64,000 bases of DNA from Marinobacter mangrovi (GCF_016798325.1 NZ_JAERVO010000002.1:682001-746000); one strand, 5' to 3'. Shown: positions 50,998 through 60,502, counted from the stretch's first letter. Notes: generated from the sequence alone by a model not told the origin. Program-made: numbers and translations.

Positions 50998-51402
50998 ATG
51001 CCGTTTGTACGCATCTCCTTGATCAAAGGGCGCTCGCCCGACGATCTCGCCGCCCTGGCTGACAGTGTGCATCGCGCGCTGGCAGAAACGTTCAGGGTGC
51101 CGCGGGATGACCGTTTCCAGGTCATTCACCAGCACGACCCGGAAGAACTGATCTACAACCGCCACTATCTCGGCGGGCCCCGATCTGCCGATTTCGTGCT
51201 GATTCACATGACCGCTGGCAAGCCCCGGACCCGGCAGACCAAACAAACCTTCTATCAACGGGTCGTCGCGTTACTGGCGCAAGCGCCCGGTATCGATCCC
51301 GAAGATGTGATGGTGGTGATCAGCACGACAGAGAGCGAGGATTGGTCGTTCGGTGGCGGGCGGATGTCGATGATCGATACTGCGCCGGAGGTGTCGTCAT
51401 GA
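50998..51402 (+). CDS. Tautomerase family protein (4-oxalocrotonate tautomerase superfamily)
   Basis: 134 residues from the ATG at 50998, giving MPFVRISL, whose Pro2 becomes the catalytic N-terminal proline. An in-frame start 69 bp upstream would lose it. The length fits a two-unit tautomerase. Its stop overlaps the DUF4865 start (ATGA), so the two are translated together. Confidence 0.9.
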   Translation: MPFVRISLIKGRSPDDLAALADSVHRALAETFRVPRDDRFQVIHQHDPEELIYNRHYLGGPRSADFVLIHMTAGKPRTRQTKQTFYQRVVALLAQAPGIDPEDVMVVISTTESEDWSFGGGRMSMIDTAPEVSS

Positions 51403-52010
51403 TCGCCATGCAGTACCGTTTCACGCTGCCGGCGGACTACGATATGGACATCATCCGTCATCGCATTGCCAGCAAAGGCCACCTGTTGGATGCGTTCCCC
51501 AATCTGGTGTTCAAGGCCTATCTCTACGCCGATCGGGCCGATGGCGTTATCGCCAGCTCTGAGAACGCCTATGCGCCGTTCTATGTCTGGCAAAACTGCG
51601 ACGGCATGAATGCGTTCCTGGGCTCCGAAGGTTTTGCCGGACTCACCCGGGCTTTCGGGTGGCCCGTCGTCAGCACCTGGTCGGTTTGGCAGGCGTTGGC
51701 AACCGAGGATCTGGGCCGTGCCATTACGGCTACTCGGGAAACCATTGCAGTTGAGCCGTTCACCGACCTGACGGCATTGCGAGAGAGGGAAACGGACTGC
51801 GCACGAGCGGATATGCAGCAATCCGGCGCTTTTGCCGCTGTAGTCGCCTACGACCCAACCGCCTGGTCCGTGGTTCGATTTCGGCTGTGGGCGGATGAGG
51901 GGCCGGAGTTGGCCGCCGGGCAGCACAAGTATCGAGTGGGGCATGTCTCCCGACCGGGGATTGGTGCATTGCTTTCGGAGCCGAGTGAGATCGCCGTGCC
52001 CAAGCCCTGA
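51399..52010 (+). CDS. DUF4865 family protein
   Basis: 203 residues from the overlapping ATG at 51399 (MIAMQYRFTLPADYDM), the family start. Conserved pieces are KGHLLDAFPNLVFKAYLYAD (near 22-41) and YAPFYVWQNCDGMNAFL. The role is unknown; the gene often sits with tautomerases and LysR regulators, as here. Confidence 0.88.
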   Translation: MIAMQYRFTLPADYDMDIIRHRIASKGHLLDAFPNLVFKAYLYADRADGVIASSENAYAPFYVWQNCDGMNAFLGSEGFAGLTRAFGWPVVSTWSVWQALATEDLGRAITATRETIAVEPFTDLTALRERETDCARADMQQSGAFAAVVAYDPTAWSVVRFRLWADEGPELAAGQHKYRVGHVSRPGIGALLSEPSEIAVPKP

Positions 52011-52038
52011 TCAACGAAGCTTACGGCCAGACCCGGAA

Positions 52039-52650
52039 CTAGACCGTCTTCATCGCAAGCCCGAGGGCCACGGCAATAAGCAGCGCGCCAGGACCTTTGC
52101 GAAGCAGGACATGATCCGTGGTCAGCCACTCTGCGAGCCGTGACGCCAACAGAGCGTAGGTCAGCAGGAATAGGCCGTCGAGTATCAGGTAGGTTGCGCT
52201 CAACGCCACAAACTGGGGGATCACCGGATCTGAACTGTCGATAAACTGCGGAAAGAAGGCGGCAAAGAAGATCACGGCCTTCGGGTTAATCGCAGAGACC
52301 ATGAATCCCTGCAGGTACAGCGACGACTTGCTGCGAACCTCCTTGGGTCGATGGGGGTTGATCTGCAAGGACGTCTGCCTGATCAGGGCCATGGTTCCCA
52401 GATAGAACAGGTACACCACGCCCACCCATTTGATCGTGATGATCAGCCCTGCGTTGTTCTTGATCAGAAACGCCAGCCCGGCGGTTGCCACCATCATCTG
52501 GATTAAATTGGCAGTGAGATCGCCGGCCGCCGTCATCGTTGAGCGTGGAAACCCCGATGACAGGGTGTTGGACAGAATCAGCAGCTGGCTCGGCCCCGGT
52601 GTGCTCATCAGGAGCAGGACGGTGCCCACAAACAGGGACCAGGTTTCCAT
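52039..52650 (-). CDS. LysE family exporter, second copy
   Basis: 203 residues from the start METWSLFVGTVLLLMSTPGPSQ (in outline), chosen over a reading frame 43 codons longer with no family match. About six membrane helices and the conserved INPKAVIFFAAFFPQF near residue 120 are present. It converges on DUF4865 with 28 bp between stop codons. It is not a close relative of the exporter at 39092. Confidence 0.9.
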   Translation of the reverse strand: METWSLFVGTVLLLMSTPGPSQLLILSNTLSSGFPRSTMTAAGDLTANLIQMMVATAGLAFLIKNNAGLIITIKWVGVVYLFYLGTMALIRQTSLQINPHRPKEVRSKSSLYLQGFMVSAINPKAVIFFAAFFPQFIDSSDPVIPQFVALSATYLILDGLFLLTYALLASRLAEWLTTDHVLLRKGPGALLIAVALGLAMKTV

Positions 52651-52892
52651 GTTCAAAAGCGTTGTCTCCCTGACAGGATTCGGGACTTGCCGTTGTCTCT
52701 GCAGGCTTGGCCTCGCGTGGGAGGCGCGCCTCAAAGCCATCGAACCGTTGCCACTATTTATAGACCAAAACGTGCTCAAACTTTAAGGTTTCGCCGGCAA
52801 TCGCCGTGGGCACTGGTGGTCTAACTTCAGGCGCTCATCCCGGTGGAGAGCGTGTCGACGGACAGCCCTGGAATTGCCATGGAGGTGCCATC

Positions 52893-53168
52893 ATGACCAC
52901 GCGACTCAGATATTCCCTTCTACCCGCTACCTTGTTGGCCCTGATGCCCGTTTTGGGCTTCGCGGAGGGCCAGACGGATCGTGTCAGATCGGCCGGACCG
53001 ATCGAGACCATCAACCAGGACATGGCGCCGACGGCAGCCGGCCCGGGTCAAAAGGCGGCAGGGACCAGCGTTCAGCCGCAACGGGCGATTGAGCGACCCC
53101 GGTATCCGAATGACAACTGGACGGCCCATCAGAAGAAACGCTACCTGTTCGATTCGAACCAGTTTTGA
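52893..53168 (+). CDS. Small periplasmic protein of unknown function
   Basis: 91 residues. GGAGGT stands 6 nt before the ATG. A signal peptide (about 5-24, ending GFAEG) is followed by an unstructured, Pro/Arg/Gln-rich segment. The family is not recognised. Confidence 0.7.
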   Translation: MTTRLRYSLLPATLLALMPVLGFAEGQTDRVRSAGPIETINQDMAPTAAGPGQKAAGTSVQPQRAIERPRYPNDNWTAHQKKRYLFDSNQF

Positions 53169-53176
53169 GGCCCAGT

Positions 53177-53222
53177 CAGCCACTCCCGTTGGTCGTTTCA
53201 GTAACGGCCCGGGAGTGGGCTG
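53177..53222. terminator. Hairpin between convergent genes
   Basis: Arms CAGCCACTCCCG and CGGGAGTGGGCTG with one bulge, 8 bp after the plus-strand stop and 24 bp before the end of the minus-strand gene. T-tracts are weak, so it may stop transcripts only partly. Confidence 0.55.
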
Positions 53223-53245
53223 ATTTGTGAGGGGAAATGCAGTGC

Positions 53246-55360
53246 TCAGTGGCACTCTTTCAGGCGGACGATGCTGAATTTACCGTCGTAGACGAGCCGG
53301 TTACTTGCCTGGACACGGTCTGCCGTCAGGTTGAGCGTGTTCTCTCCGGCAACCCCTCCGGCTGAGCGAAGGCTGTCCACCAATTGCTTGCTCGCAGCGG
53401 AAAAGTTCGCGTCCGGCCTTGGTATGAGGTGTCCGGAGGGCAGGCTTTCGTGCCCGGTTGATGCGACGAGAACGTCCTCTCCGGAACCGGTCTTGTAGGG
53501 CGTTTGCCAGATCCGGATGAAAGACCGGTCAAAGACCTGGTCCGGCCCGTCGATCCGGGACCACTGCTGCCAAGGCGTGCGGTCCCGCCAGAACCACGGG
53601 GACAGGGGTGCCGTTGGATTGCCGCGGTGCATCATCACGTCCCGATAGGCGGCCAGCACGGTTTTCCAGCGGGTATCGTCAGCCGGGTGCCAATCGGCTG
53701 CTCGCAGGCAGCTTTCCAGTGTCTTTGGCGAGGTTATGAACATCATATTGATGGGCGATTTTCGCTCACCGGCCACAGACAACGCATACTCCGGGGCCTG
53801 CTTCGGGAACAGCTGCTGCGGGCCGTCGTAGGTTTGAACCTGCTCAACCGGAGCGGACGATGCCGTAAGGAGTGGCGGGTTGAGATTCGGCGCCAGTAGG
53901 GCGGCCAGCCACAAAACGACAACCGGAACCAGGACCAGTGTTCCGTGCTTGAGGGCGTGACGGTACCCCTCGGAAGACAGCCGGGGCCCGCGCCAGCCAC
54001 TGTAGGTGAGGGCTATGCCCAGCAGCAGCCCGGAACCGCCCAGCAGATAGCCGGCCAGCACATCACTGAGGTGCTCTGCTCCCAGGTAAAGGCGGCTGAA
54101 TCCGATCAGCAGGGCGATAATCACAGCGCTGAAAAACCAGTTGATCCGGGTGCGCCACGCGGAGGCCGAGTGGGCGAAGACGAAACACAGGAAACCGTAG
54201 AGGGCGACGCTGAGTGCGGCATGGCTGCTCGGGAACGAGTGATTGCTCGGGGGCAGCAGCCCCTGCTCCGGTCCGGGGCGGTGCAGCATCTGCTGACTCA
54301 GGAGGACGAACCCGGTGGCAAACGCCGAGGCGATAAACATCGGTACCACGAATCTCAGGCGACGCATTCGGTAGAGCAGGGCGACGCCCACCAGCAGCCC
54401 GGCCAGCACCACCCAGGGACTTGCCAGGGTGTTCAGGCCGTAGAACAGGTGGTTGAAAAGGGGGCTGCGGAAACCGGCGATCAGGTTGTTGATCCTGGCG
54501 TCGGCGGTCACCACGGCTTCCTGGGTCAGCAAATCCTCCACCAGTCCGCCAAACAGCAACAGCGCGTAGAGTAAGGACAGGCTGGCCAGCGTTGTTGGCA
54601 GGCCCCGCATACGGGTGGTTTCAACACGGTGTGTCAGGAAGGCGATCAGGCGGGGGTGTCGCCGGCTCCAGGCGGAGACACCCGGATTGTCTCGAATCGC
54701 AGCTCCGATCGATCGCGCCGTCGAGCGGACCCGCTTTAACCCATTGCGGCCGTAGCGAATGGCCAGCCAGCGCAGCAGGTAGAGCAGCGCCACCAGCGCG
54801 ACGAACAGGAAGAGGGCCAGGCCGATTCGCGACAGCCAGGCATGTGCCAGGGCCATGGACTGCGAGAAAATGTAGCCGGGCAGGATCCACTGGAGGGCCC
54901 AGCCAATGGCGCCCAGCAGGTTCCAGAAAAAGAAGGGCCAGCGCTCCATCTGGGCCATACCGGCGATAAAGGGCATCAGCTCCTTGACCGACGGCACGAA
55001 TCGCCCGAGACACACGCTCTTGCCGCCGTGGTGTTCAAAAAAGCCCTCAGCCTTCGACAGATACTCGGCCTTGAGAAACCAGCGCCCCTGGCCCAGCCAG
55101 CGGTGCCCGTAGTGTCGTCCCAGCCAGAAATTGATGTTGTCGCCCAGCACAGCGCCGGCGATGGCGAAGACCAGCAGGTCCCCCAGATCAAGGGCGCCCT
55201 GGCCGGCCAGAACGCCCATCAGCAGCAGGAAGCTGGAGCCGGGCATAATCAGTCCAACCACCAGCACGGTTTCCGCCAGGGCGGCGACAAACGCCACCCA
55301 GTAGCCGAGGACGCCGATGCTCTCAACCAGTCCCAGGATGGCCTGCGTCAGATGTTCCAT
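53246..55360 (-). CDS. DedA-PAP2-LssY three-domain membrane protein
   Basis: 704 residues. Residues 1-200 are a DedA/SNARE-associated membrane domain (GLIMPGSSFLLLMGVLAG near 36-53, then GRFVPSVKELMPFIAGM), a PAP2 phosphatase domain follows (HRPGPEQG near 360, then SSHAALS, then SRLYLGAEHLSDV near 420), and a C-terminal LssY-type domain (about 530-704). The order matches LssY of Legionella-type secretion loci. It probably acts on lipid phosphates at the membrane. Family and order are visible; the substrate is not. Confidence 0.92.
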   Translation of the reverse strand: MEHLTQAILGLVESIGVLGYWVAFVAALAETVLVVGLIMPGSSFLLLMGVLAGQGALDLGDLLVFAIAGAVLGDNINFWLGRHYGHRWLGQGRWFLKAEYLSKAEGFFEHHGGKSVCLGRFVPSVKELMPFIAGMAQMERWPFFFWNLLGAIGWALQWILPGYIFSQSMALAHAWLSRIGLALFLFVALVALLYLLRWLAIRYGRNGLKRVRSTARSIGAAIRDNPGVSAWSRRHPRLIAFLTHRVETTRMRGLPTTLASLSLLYALLLFGGLVEDLLTQEAVVTADARINNLIAGFRSPLFNHLFYGLNTLASPWVVLAGLLVGVALLYRMRRLRFVVPMFIASAFATGFVLLSQQMLHRPGPEQGLLPPSNHSFPSSHAALSVALYGFLCFVFAHSASAWRTRINWFFSAVIIALLIGFSRLYLGAEHLSDVLAGYLLGGSGLLLGIALTYSGWRGPRLSSEGYRHALKHGTLVLVPVVVLWLAALLAPNLNPPLLTASSAPVEQVQTYDGPQQLFPKQAPEYALSVAGERKSPINMMFITSPKTLESCLRAADWHPADDTRWKTVLAAYRDVMMHRGNPTAPLSPWFWRDRTPWQQWSRIDGPDQVFDRSFIRIWQTPYKTGSGEDVLVASTGHESLPSGHLIPRPDANFSAASKQLVDSLRSAGGVAGENTLNLTADRVQASNRLVYDGKFSIVRLKECH

Positions 55361-55534
55361 GTGCCTCTTTCCACTAAGTTGGCAGAGCCGTTACACGATG
55401 TGGTTTGCCTCGTGGCGAGCGCCCACCCCTGACGCCCGTGACGTAGTGGATACCAATATAGACCCCGGAAAAAGCGTTCAGGAACGCTACAACCCGGAAC
55501 CTGATTCCCTGGCTGGCCCGTTGCTTGAGCGGGG

Positions 55535-56755
55535 CTAATAGTCGCGCTCGCGCAGCCGTCGGCGCTGTCCGATCATGAGGGCGAGCGCAACCGTCGCGAA
55601 CAGGGCGCCGGCAAGGAACGTGTTCTGTGGGCCGGCGATTTCCCACAGCGCCCCGGCCACGGTACTGGCGGCGAGTAGGGCGAGACCGACAACCAGGTTG
55701 AACAAGCCGAAAGCCGTCCCGCGCAATTCCGGCGGCGCGGTGTCGGAGACGAGTGTGGCCAGCAGCCCCTGAGTGAACCCCATATGAAAGCCCCAGAGCG
55801 CGACGCCGATGGCCACGCCCACAACCGTTGAGGTGTGGGCCAGAACCAGGTCGGCAACGATCAGCAGGATGAGCCCGACGGCCAGCAGCGTGGGTCGATC
55901 GGTACGGTCCGCAAGAAGACCCACGGGATAGGCGGACAGCGAAAAGGTAAAGCTCATGATGACCAGGACCAGGGGAATGAACATGACCGCCAGACCGGCG
56001 TCCTGCGCTTTCAGCACCAGGAAGGCTTCACTGAAGCGCGCCAGCGTGAACACCGTGGCGATGATCACGATCCACCAGTAGTTCGACCCCAGCTTGCGCA
56101 GCTCACTCCGCCGCAAGGGCATGCGGGGTTCCTGGCGCCGGGTGTCGCGCTGGGGTTCCTTTACCAGGGCCAGCAAGACCAGGACGGAAAGGCAGGCCGG
56201 AATCACCGCGATCCAGAAGACGGTTTTGAAGTGATCGGCGGTGAGCCACATCAGGCCAATGGCCAGCAACGGCCCGAGGAAGGCGCCCACCGTATCCAGG
56301 GATTGCCGCAGCCCGAAGCTGGCACCGCGTGCGTCGGGCGGAGCCAGATCGGCGATCAGGGCATCCCGGGGCGCACCGCGGATACCCTTGCCGATCCGAT
56401 CGATGAAACGGGCCGCGAAAACCCAGGTGACGGATGTCGCCAGCGGGAATAACGGTTTGACCAGGGCCGCCAGACCATAGCCGGCCACCGCAAGCAGTTT
56501 GCGCCGGCCCAGCCAGTCACTCAGCGCGCCGGAGAACACCTTGGTCACCGAGGCGGTCGCTTCCGCGATGCCCTCGAGAATGCCCACCGTGAGCGCCGAG
56601 GCTCCGAGCGCCGTCACCAGGTAGACCGGCAACAAGGCGTGGATCATCTCGGAGGAGACGTCCATGAACAGGCTGACCAGACCCAGCGCCCAGATGCTTC
56701 GCGGGATCCGGGAGGATGGGGCGGTCGATGAATCGCGAGCCGGAGACTTGGCCAT
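55535..56755 (-). CDS. MFS transporter, coupled to the ChrB-like gene
   Basis: 406 residues from the ATG at 56753-56755, with twelve predicted helices and the MFS loop SDWLGRRKLLAVAGY near 78-92. An earlier start would add an arginine-rich piece with no family support. Its start codon overlaps the ChrB-like stop (TGATG), so translation is coupled. The substrate is unknown; the partner hints at chromate or another oxyanion. Confidence 0.9.
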   Translation of the reverse strand: MAKSPARDSSTAPSSRIPRSIWALGLVSLFMDVSSEMIHALLPVYLVTALGASALTVGILEGIAEATASVTKVFSGALSDWLGRRKLLAVAGYGLAALVKPLFPLATSVTWVFAARFIDRIGKGIRGAPRDALIADLAPPDARGASFGLRQSLDTVGAFLGPLLAIGLMWLTADHFKTVFWIAVIPACLSVLVLLALVKEPQRDTRRQEPRMPLRRSELRKLGSNYWWIVIIATVFTLARFSEAFLVLKAQDAGLAVMFIPLVLVIMSFTFSLSAYPVGLLADRTDRPTLLAVGLILLIVADLVLAHTSTVVGVAIGVALWGFHMGFTQGLLATLVSDTAPPELRGTAFGLFNLVVGLALLAASTVAGALWEIAGPQNTFLAGALFATVALALMIGQRRRLRERDY

Positions 56756-57297
56756 CAGCTGATGGGGTTCTGTTCTTCGAAAACGCGATGGGCGTAGCCG
56801 TCGAGCAGTTCTTCGCATCGTGAGAGCCAGGAGCCGGCCTCCTCGGCGAGCGGCGCGCCGTAGAAGTCGAGGGCGCGTATCTTGTCCAGCCAGCGCTGGA
56901 GCTTCTGCAGTTCGGCTTCCTCTTCCTCGAGTTCGGCGTAGGTGAATTTATTCTTCGCGAACTCTTTGGCGATTTCGGCCTCGTAGGCCTCGCACTGGCC
57001 GATAAATTCCTGGTATTGGTCGTTGCGCTCGTCGTTGAATCGGGCCAGCACCCGTTCCTCCTGGGCCTTGTCCAGCCCGAGCGATTCCAGGACCACGATC
57101 TCGCCCTGCATGCCCATAATGTCATTCTCGATCCGCTTCGCCTGTCGGATCAGGCGGTCGGTCCTGGGCAACAGGCAAACGCCATTCTGGATGTAGATCG
57201 CCCCCAGCCCCTTGAGTCGGCGCCACAAGGCGACCCGCTTCGAAGACGGTTCGGGAGGGATTTTGTAGATCAGCGTTAACCAGCGATGTGTCGTCAT
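56755..57297 (-). CDS. ChrB N-terminal domain protein
   Basis: 180 residues. The start RWLTLIYKIPPEPSSKRVALW (in outline) and LGAIYIQNGVCLLPRTD near 31-47 are the conserved part of ChrB, the chromate-responsive protein. Only the N-terminal ChrB_N module is present; full ChrB is about 310 residues. A long charged coiled region (about 95-140) follows. It forms a coupled pair with the MFS gene. Confidence 0.85.
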   Translation of the reverse strand: MTTHRWLTLIYKIPPEPSSKRVALWRRLKGLGAIYIQNGVCLLPRTDRLIRQAKRIENDIMGMQGEIVVLESLGLDKAQEERVLARFNDERNDQYQEFIGQCEAYEAEIAKEFAKNKFTYAELEEEEAELQKLQRWLDKIRALDFYGAPLAEEAGSWLSRCEELLDGYAHRVFEEQNPIS

Positions 57298-57467
57298 GGA
57301 TTCAACTCTAATGTAACGGTCGTTTCATATGAAATGTATCCGGATGACCTGGGCAAAGCAGTGGGACGATGGGTCCGTCCCACGGGGCATACCTGTGAAT
57401 CGCGAGGCAGCGTCATAATGACTCACCCTTATTGCCTCGTCTGGAGCTCGGGAATAGACTGTGTGCC

Positions 57468-57815
57468 ATGAAATCCAGACGCGCATTCCTTCTCATCTTC
57501 CTGCTCCCCCTGTTGGTCTTCGGGGGCTTGGGCGCCATCATTTTTGGTTCCCAGGCCTATTCGGAGAATCAGGAAGATAAGGCCATCCAGCACACCGTTG
57601 CCGAGGCGGTTCACGCCAAAGGGCCGGTGGAACTCGCCAACCTGGAGCGGGTCCAGAACGGCTTCGGCGTGTGTGGTATTTATCGCGAAACCGGCAGCGA
57701 TAAGGGCTACTCATCGTTCTACTACGATGCGATCAACAAGAAAGTGATTCTGGACGTGCAGTCCCGCAAGTTTGAATCCAATTGTGGACTCGCTACGCTC
57801 TGCGACACGATCTGA
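57468..57815 (+). CDS. Small membrane-anchored or exported protein of unknown function
   Basis: 115 residues from the ATG at 57468, giving MKSRRAFLLIFLLPLLVFGG, a membrane anchor or signal sequence (about 6-27). The rest is a soluble beta-rich domain with three cysteines (near residues 66, 104 and 109). The family is not recognised. Confidence 0.65.
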   Translation: MKSRRAFLLIFLLPLLVFGGLGAIIFGSQAYSENQEDKAIQHTVAEAVHAKGPVELANLERVQNGFGVCGIYRETGSDKGYSSFYYDAINKKVILDVQSRKFESNCGLATLCDTI

Positions 57816-57971
57816 CACGATCTGACACGCCCCGGCCTTTCACTGGATGGCGCCAATCGCGGTCCGGACAAAATGTCGCACCGTCTTTGCATTCGGCACC
57901 GAAGTCGCTAGGGTTCAGTCCGTCAGGGCGCCTTCGCTCACCTTCCGAAATTTCGACTCGAGGAGTTCTCC

Positions 57972-58415
57972 ATGCGCAATCTCCTAAGCTCTCTGGTACT
58001 GGGTATCTCTGTGTTCGTTTTCTCCAGCGGGCTTGCGTTTGCTGACGGCAAAATTGAGGTGACTGACGCGCGCCTGAGACTGCTGCCGGGCGATGTGCCT
58101 GCGGCGGGCTACTTCAAGCTCCACAACGGCACCGATGAGGCCATCAAGCTGGTGGGCGCCCATACCGGGGCGTACAAGAAGGTGATGATGCACATGAGCA
58201 TGGAGAAGGACGGCATGGCCGAGATGCACGCCGTGCCGGAGATCGATGTGGCACCGGGCGAGGACTTCGAGTTTGCACCGTCCGGCTACCATCTGATGTT
58301 CATGAAGCGCTCGGCGCTCCTGCAATACGGTGACAAGGTCACTGTGATGTTGAAAGTCGAAGGTCAGAAGAACGTGCCGGTGAACTTCAAGGTCGTCTCG
58401 CCGGCGGACATGTAA
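57972..58415 (+). CDS. Copper chaperone PCu(A)C
   Basis: 147 residues with a signal peptide (about 5-24, ending AFADG). The copper site is HMSMEKDGMAEMH near 76-88 together with HLMFM near 111-115, the family's pattern of His and Met ligands. It carries copper to the CuA site of cytochrome oxidase in the periplasm. The SCO gene follows directly, the usual partner. Confidence 0.93.
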   Translation: MRNLLSSLVLGISVFVFSSGLAFADGKIEVTDARLRLLPGDVPAAGYFKLHNGTDEAIKLVGAHTGAYKKVMMHMSMEKDGMAEMHAVPEIDVAPGEDFEFAPSGYHLMFMKRSALLQYGDKVTVMLKVEGQKNVPVNFKVVSPADM

Positions 58416-58451
58416 GCCCCGTTTCTGCTCACCGGATTAATCGGAACCGTT

Positions 58452-59045
58452 ATGCTCAAGCGTTTGTGTCTTCCGTTGTTTATTGCGTTTTTCTTGGCCG
58501 GTTGCACCGGTGAGGACTGGCGGACGACGGATATCTCCAAAACCATGCCACCTCTGGACTTCAAACTGGTCAACGAGAACGGTAAGACGGTCACCGAAGA
58601 AGACTACGAGACAGAGGGTAAAGCCACCCTCCTGTTCTTTGGTTACACCCATTGCCCGGACGTTTGTCCGACGACGCTGGCGAGACTGGCGAAGGTGACC
58701 AAATCACTGGATCAGGATCTCCGGGACAAGCTTCAGGTGCTCTTCGTGTCGGTGGATCCCGCCCGGGATACGCCTCAATCCATGGCGACCTACACGTCGG
58801 CTTTCGGTCCTGAATTTATCGGCATGGTCGGTGATAAATCCGAGCTTGAGGACGTGACCAACCGCTACCGCATTGCCTATAGCTACGACGAGCCAGACAA
58901 GGACGGCAACTACACCGTCACGCATACGTCCGCCGTCCTGGCCTTCGACAGCCAGGGCAACCCGGCCTTCATGCTGCTACAGAGTGATCCGGACGTGGCG
59001 CTGAAAGGCGATCTCACCCGCCTGATTGAAAAGGGCCAGGGGTGA
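58452..59045 (+). CDS. SCO family cytochrome oxidase assembly lipoprotein
   Basis: 197 residues. A signal peptide ends in lipobox LAGC near residue 18, and the copper-binding CPDVCP (near 74-79) and His in VTHTSAVLAF near 157-166 are intact. SCO proteins mature the CuA centre and work with PCu(A)C. It starts 36 bp after that gene, so the two are one operon. Confidence 0.94.
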   Translation: MLKRLCLPLFIAFFLAGCTGEDWRTTDISKTMPPLDFKLVNENGKTVTEEDYETEGKATLLFFGYTHCPDVCPTTLARLAKVTKSLDQDLRDKLQVLFVSVDPARDTPQSMATYTSAFGPEFIGMVGDKSELEDVTNRYRIAYSYDEPDKDGNYTVTHTSAVLAFDSQGNPAFMLLQSDPDVALKGDLTRLIEKGQG

Positions 59046-59060
59046 AACCCGCCTCTCACC

Positions 59061-59762
59061 TCAGGGATCCGGCGGCAAGTACACCGGATCCTTCGCAGTC
59101 TCCCCACTGCGGAAGGTTTTAACCGGACTGACCTGCAGCGGCACGACAATCCTCGGATGTTCCAGATAGCTGGCGACGGGCTTGGGGAGGGTGTGGATGT
59201 CATAGAGCCAGGCGTCCACGAAAGCCTTGTCTGCCGGAATGAAGCAGGGAAAAGCCTTCTCGTGATAGGGCGCGAAACGAGGATGGATATCCCGGGTCAT
59301 CACGGCGCAGCTGTAGCAGCCGTTGTCGAAGTGCTGATAGAGCGCGCCGAGCAGGAACGGTAACTCGCCCTCGATCAGGAAGTGCTGTTTGACGCCGTCG
59401 ATCTCTTTGGTTTCACCCAACCCGGTGGCCACCACCAGCGCCCGGCGATGGAGCAGGGCGCCCCGCCAGTAGGGTGAATCCAGGTTCCGTGCATTGAAGG
59501 TCGTGCGCTCTCCGACGCGCAACGTGTCGCCGGCGGGCGTGCAGTCATACCACCAGGTGGCATCAACGGGCGTCGCACTGCCTTCGTCCGGGACAATCAG
59601 GCCCCGGATTTTCCGCTCCGGATCGCCGCCGAAGGCCGGGTAATAATGCTCGATGGCCTGCTCGGTGGGCTGATGCCGGTCAGCCAGCTCGCCGAGACCG
59701 ATTTCCTCCAGCAGATCCTGAATTTCCGGACAGTCGGTCACACGTCGGATGTAGCCGCACAT
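59061..59762 (-). CDS. SRAP/HMCES-family protein (YedK-like)
   Basis: 233 residues. The catalytic pieces of the SOS-response associated peptidase family can be traced: Cys2 right after the start Met, Asn90 in TFNARN, Glu117 in GLGETKE and His167 in YHEKAFP. The sequence is otherwise rather divergent from E. coli YedK. Such proteins crosslink to abasic sites in single-stranded DNA and protect it. The chromosomal role here is inferred. Confidence 0.85.
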   Translation of the reverse strand: MCGYIRRVTDCPEIQDLLEEIGLGELADRHQPTEQAIEHYYPAFGGDPERKIRGLIVPDEGSATPVDATWWYDCTPAGDTLRVGERTTFNARNLDSPYWRGALLHRRALVVATGLGETKEIDGVKQHFLIEGELPFLLGALYQHFDNGCYSCAVMTRDIHPRFAPYHEKAFPCFIPADKAFVDAWLYDIHTLPKPVASYLEHPRIVVPLQVSPVKTFRSGETAKDPVYLPPDP

Positions 59763-59810
59763 GGGGATGCGCCTCTGACCCTCGATACCGAATTCGGTGC
59801 TGACGCAAAG

Positions 59811-60002
59811 TCAGGACAGCTTGTGGCGATCAAAAATCTCCTGAATTTCCCGGCGCTCAGTCTCCGGGATCAGCACTTTAATCACCTGGTTATCTTCATC
59901 GATGTAGATGTTATCCCGCGGGATGCCCGAGGCGATCAGGTCTTCCCAGACGTTTTTGGCCTGCTCAGGGGATTTGTAATGGCCATTGGCGGGTGAGCTC
60001 AT
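59811..60002 (-). CDS. Small protein of unknown function
   Basis: 63 residues from the ATG at 60002 with AAGGAGG upstream; a longer in-frame start lacks one. Predicted helix-turn-strand: PEQAKNVWEDLIASGIPRDNIYI (in outline), resembling one half of ferredoxin-like stress proteins. No firm family was found. Confidence 0.65.
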   Translation of the reverse strand: MSSPANGHYKSPEQAKNVWEDLIASGIPRDNIYIDEDNQVIKVLIPETERREIQEIFDRHKLS

Positions 60003-60097
60003 CGGTCCGCCCTCCTTGTTGATCGAACGCACCTGATTAAAGATTAGTGCGCAATGAGAGGGCTCGCCAATCCGCCCACTCCGGCGGATGCTTCCGG

Positions 60098-60502
60098 TCA
60101 GTGACGATCTTTCCGCAAGGCATTGAGTTCGCGGGTGTGGGCTTCCAGCTCATCGGTCGCCTCATCCAGTTTTTTCCGACGCTTCTCGACCTTGTCCATG
60201 TCGCCATCCTGGACCGCTTCGTTCAGTTCCTCGCGGCGCTCTTTCACTTCCTCCATGCTTTCCTGCAGGTTGTCTTCGGCATCGGACAGCAGCTTGTCAT
60301 CGGTGCAGTTTGACCGCAAGCCATCCAGTGCTTCCTGCAGATCGTCCACGCGGTGGCTGTTGCCCTGCTGGCGGGCGGTGTCCATCTGTTGCTGGATATC
60401 GGCTTCCTTGGCGGCGCAAAGCGGGTTGTCGTTGGCCTGGGCCGGAGCGAAATAAGCCAACGTCAGGACGCATGCCGACAGAGTGATCACGGTTCTATTC
60501 AT
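60098..60502 (-). CDS. DUF1090 family periplasmic protein
   Basis: 134 residues with a signal peptide (about 4-22, ending PAQAND). A long two-helix charged body follows, with the cysteines in NPLCAAKEADIQQQMDTA (in outline) and LRSNC that define DUF1090 (YqjC-like). The function is unknown. An in-frame start 27 codons upstream lacks the signal peptide. Confidence 0.88.
   Translation of the reverse strand: MNRTVITLSACVLTLAYFAPAQANDNPLCAAKEADIQQQMDTARQQGNSHRVDDLQEALDGLRSNCTDDKLLSDAEDNLQESMEEVKERREELNEAVQDGDMDKVEKRRKKLDEATDELEAHTRELNALRKDRH

Noticed and set aside
57805-57832. Tandem GACACGATCT copies after the small membrane protein gene
   Set aside because: Two copies of 10 bp only; likely slippage without meaning.
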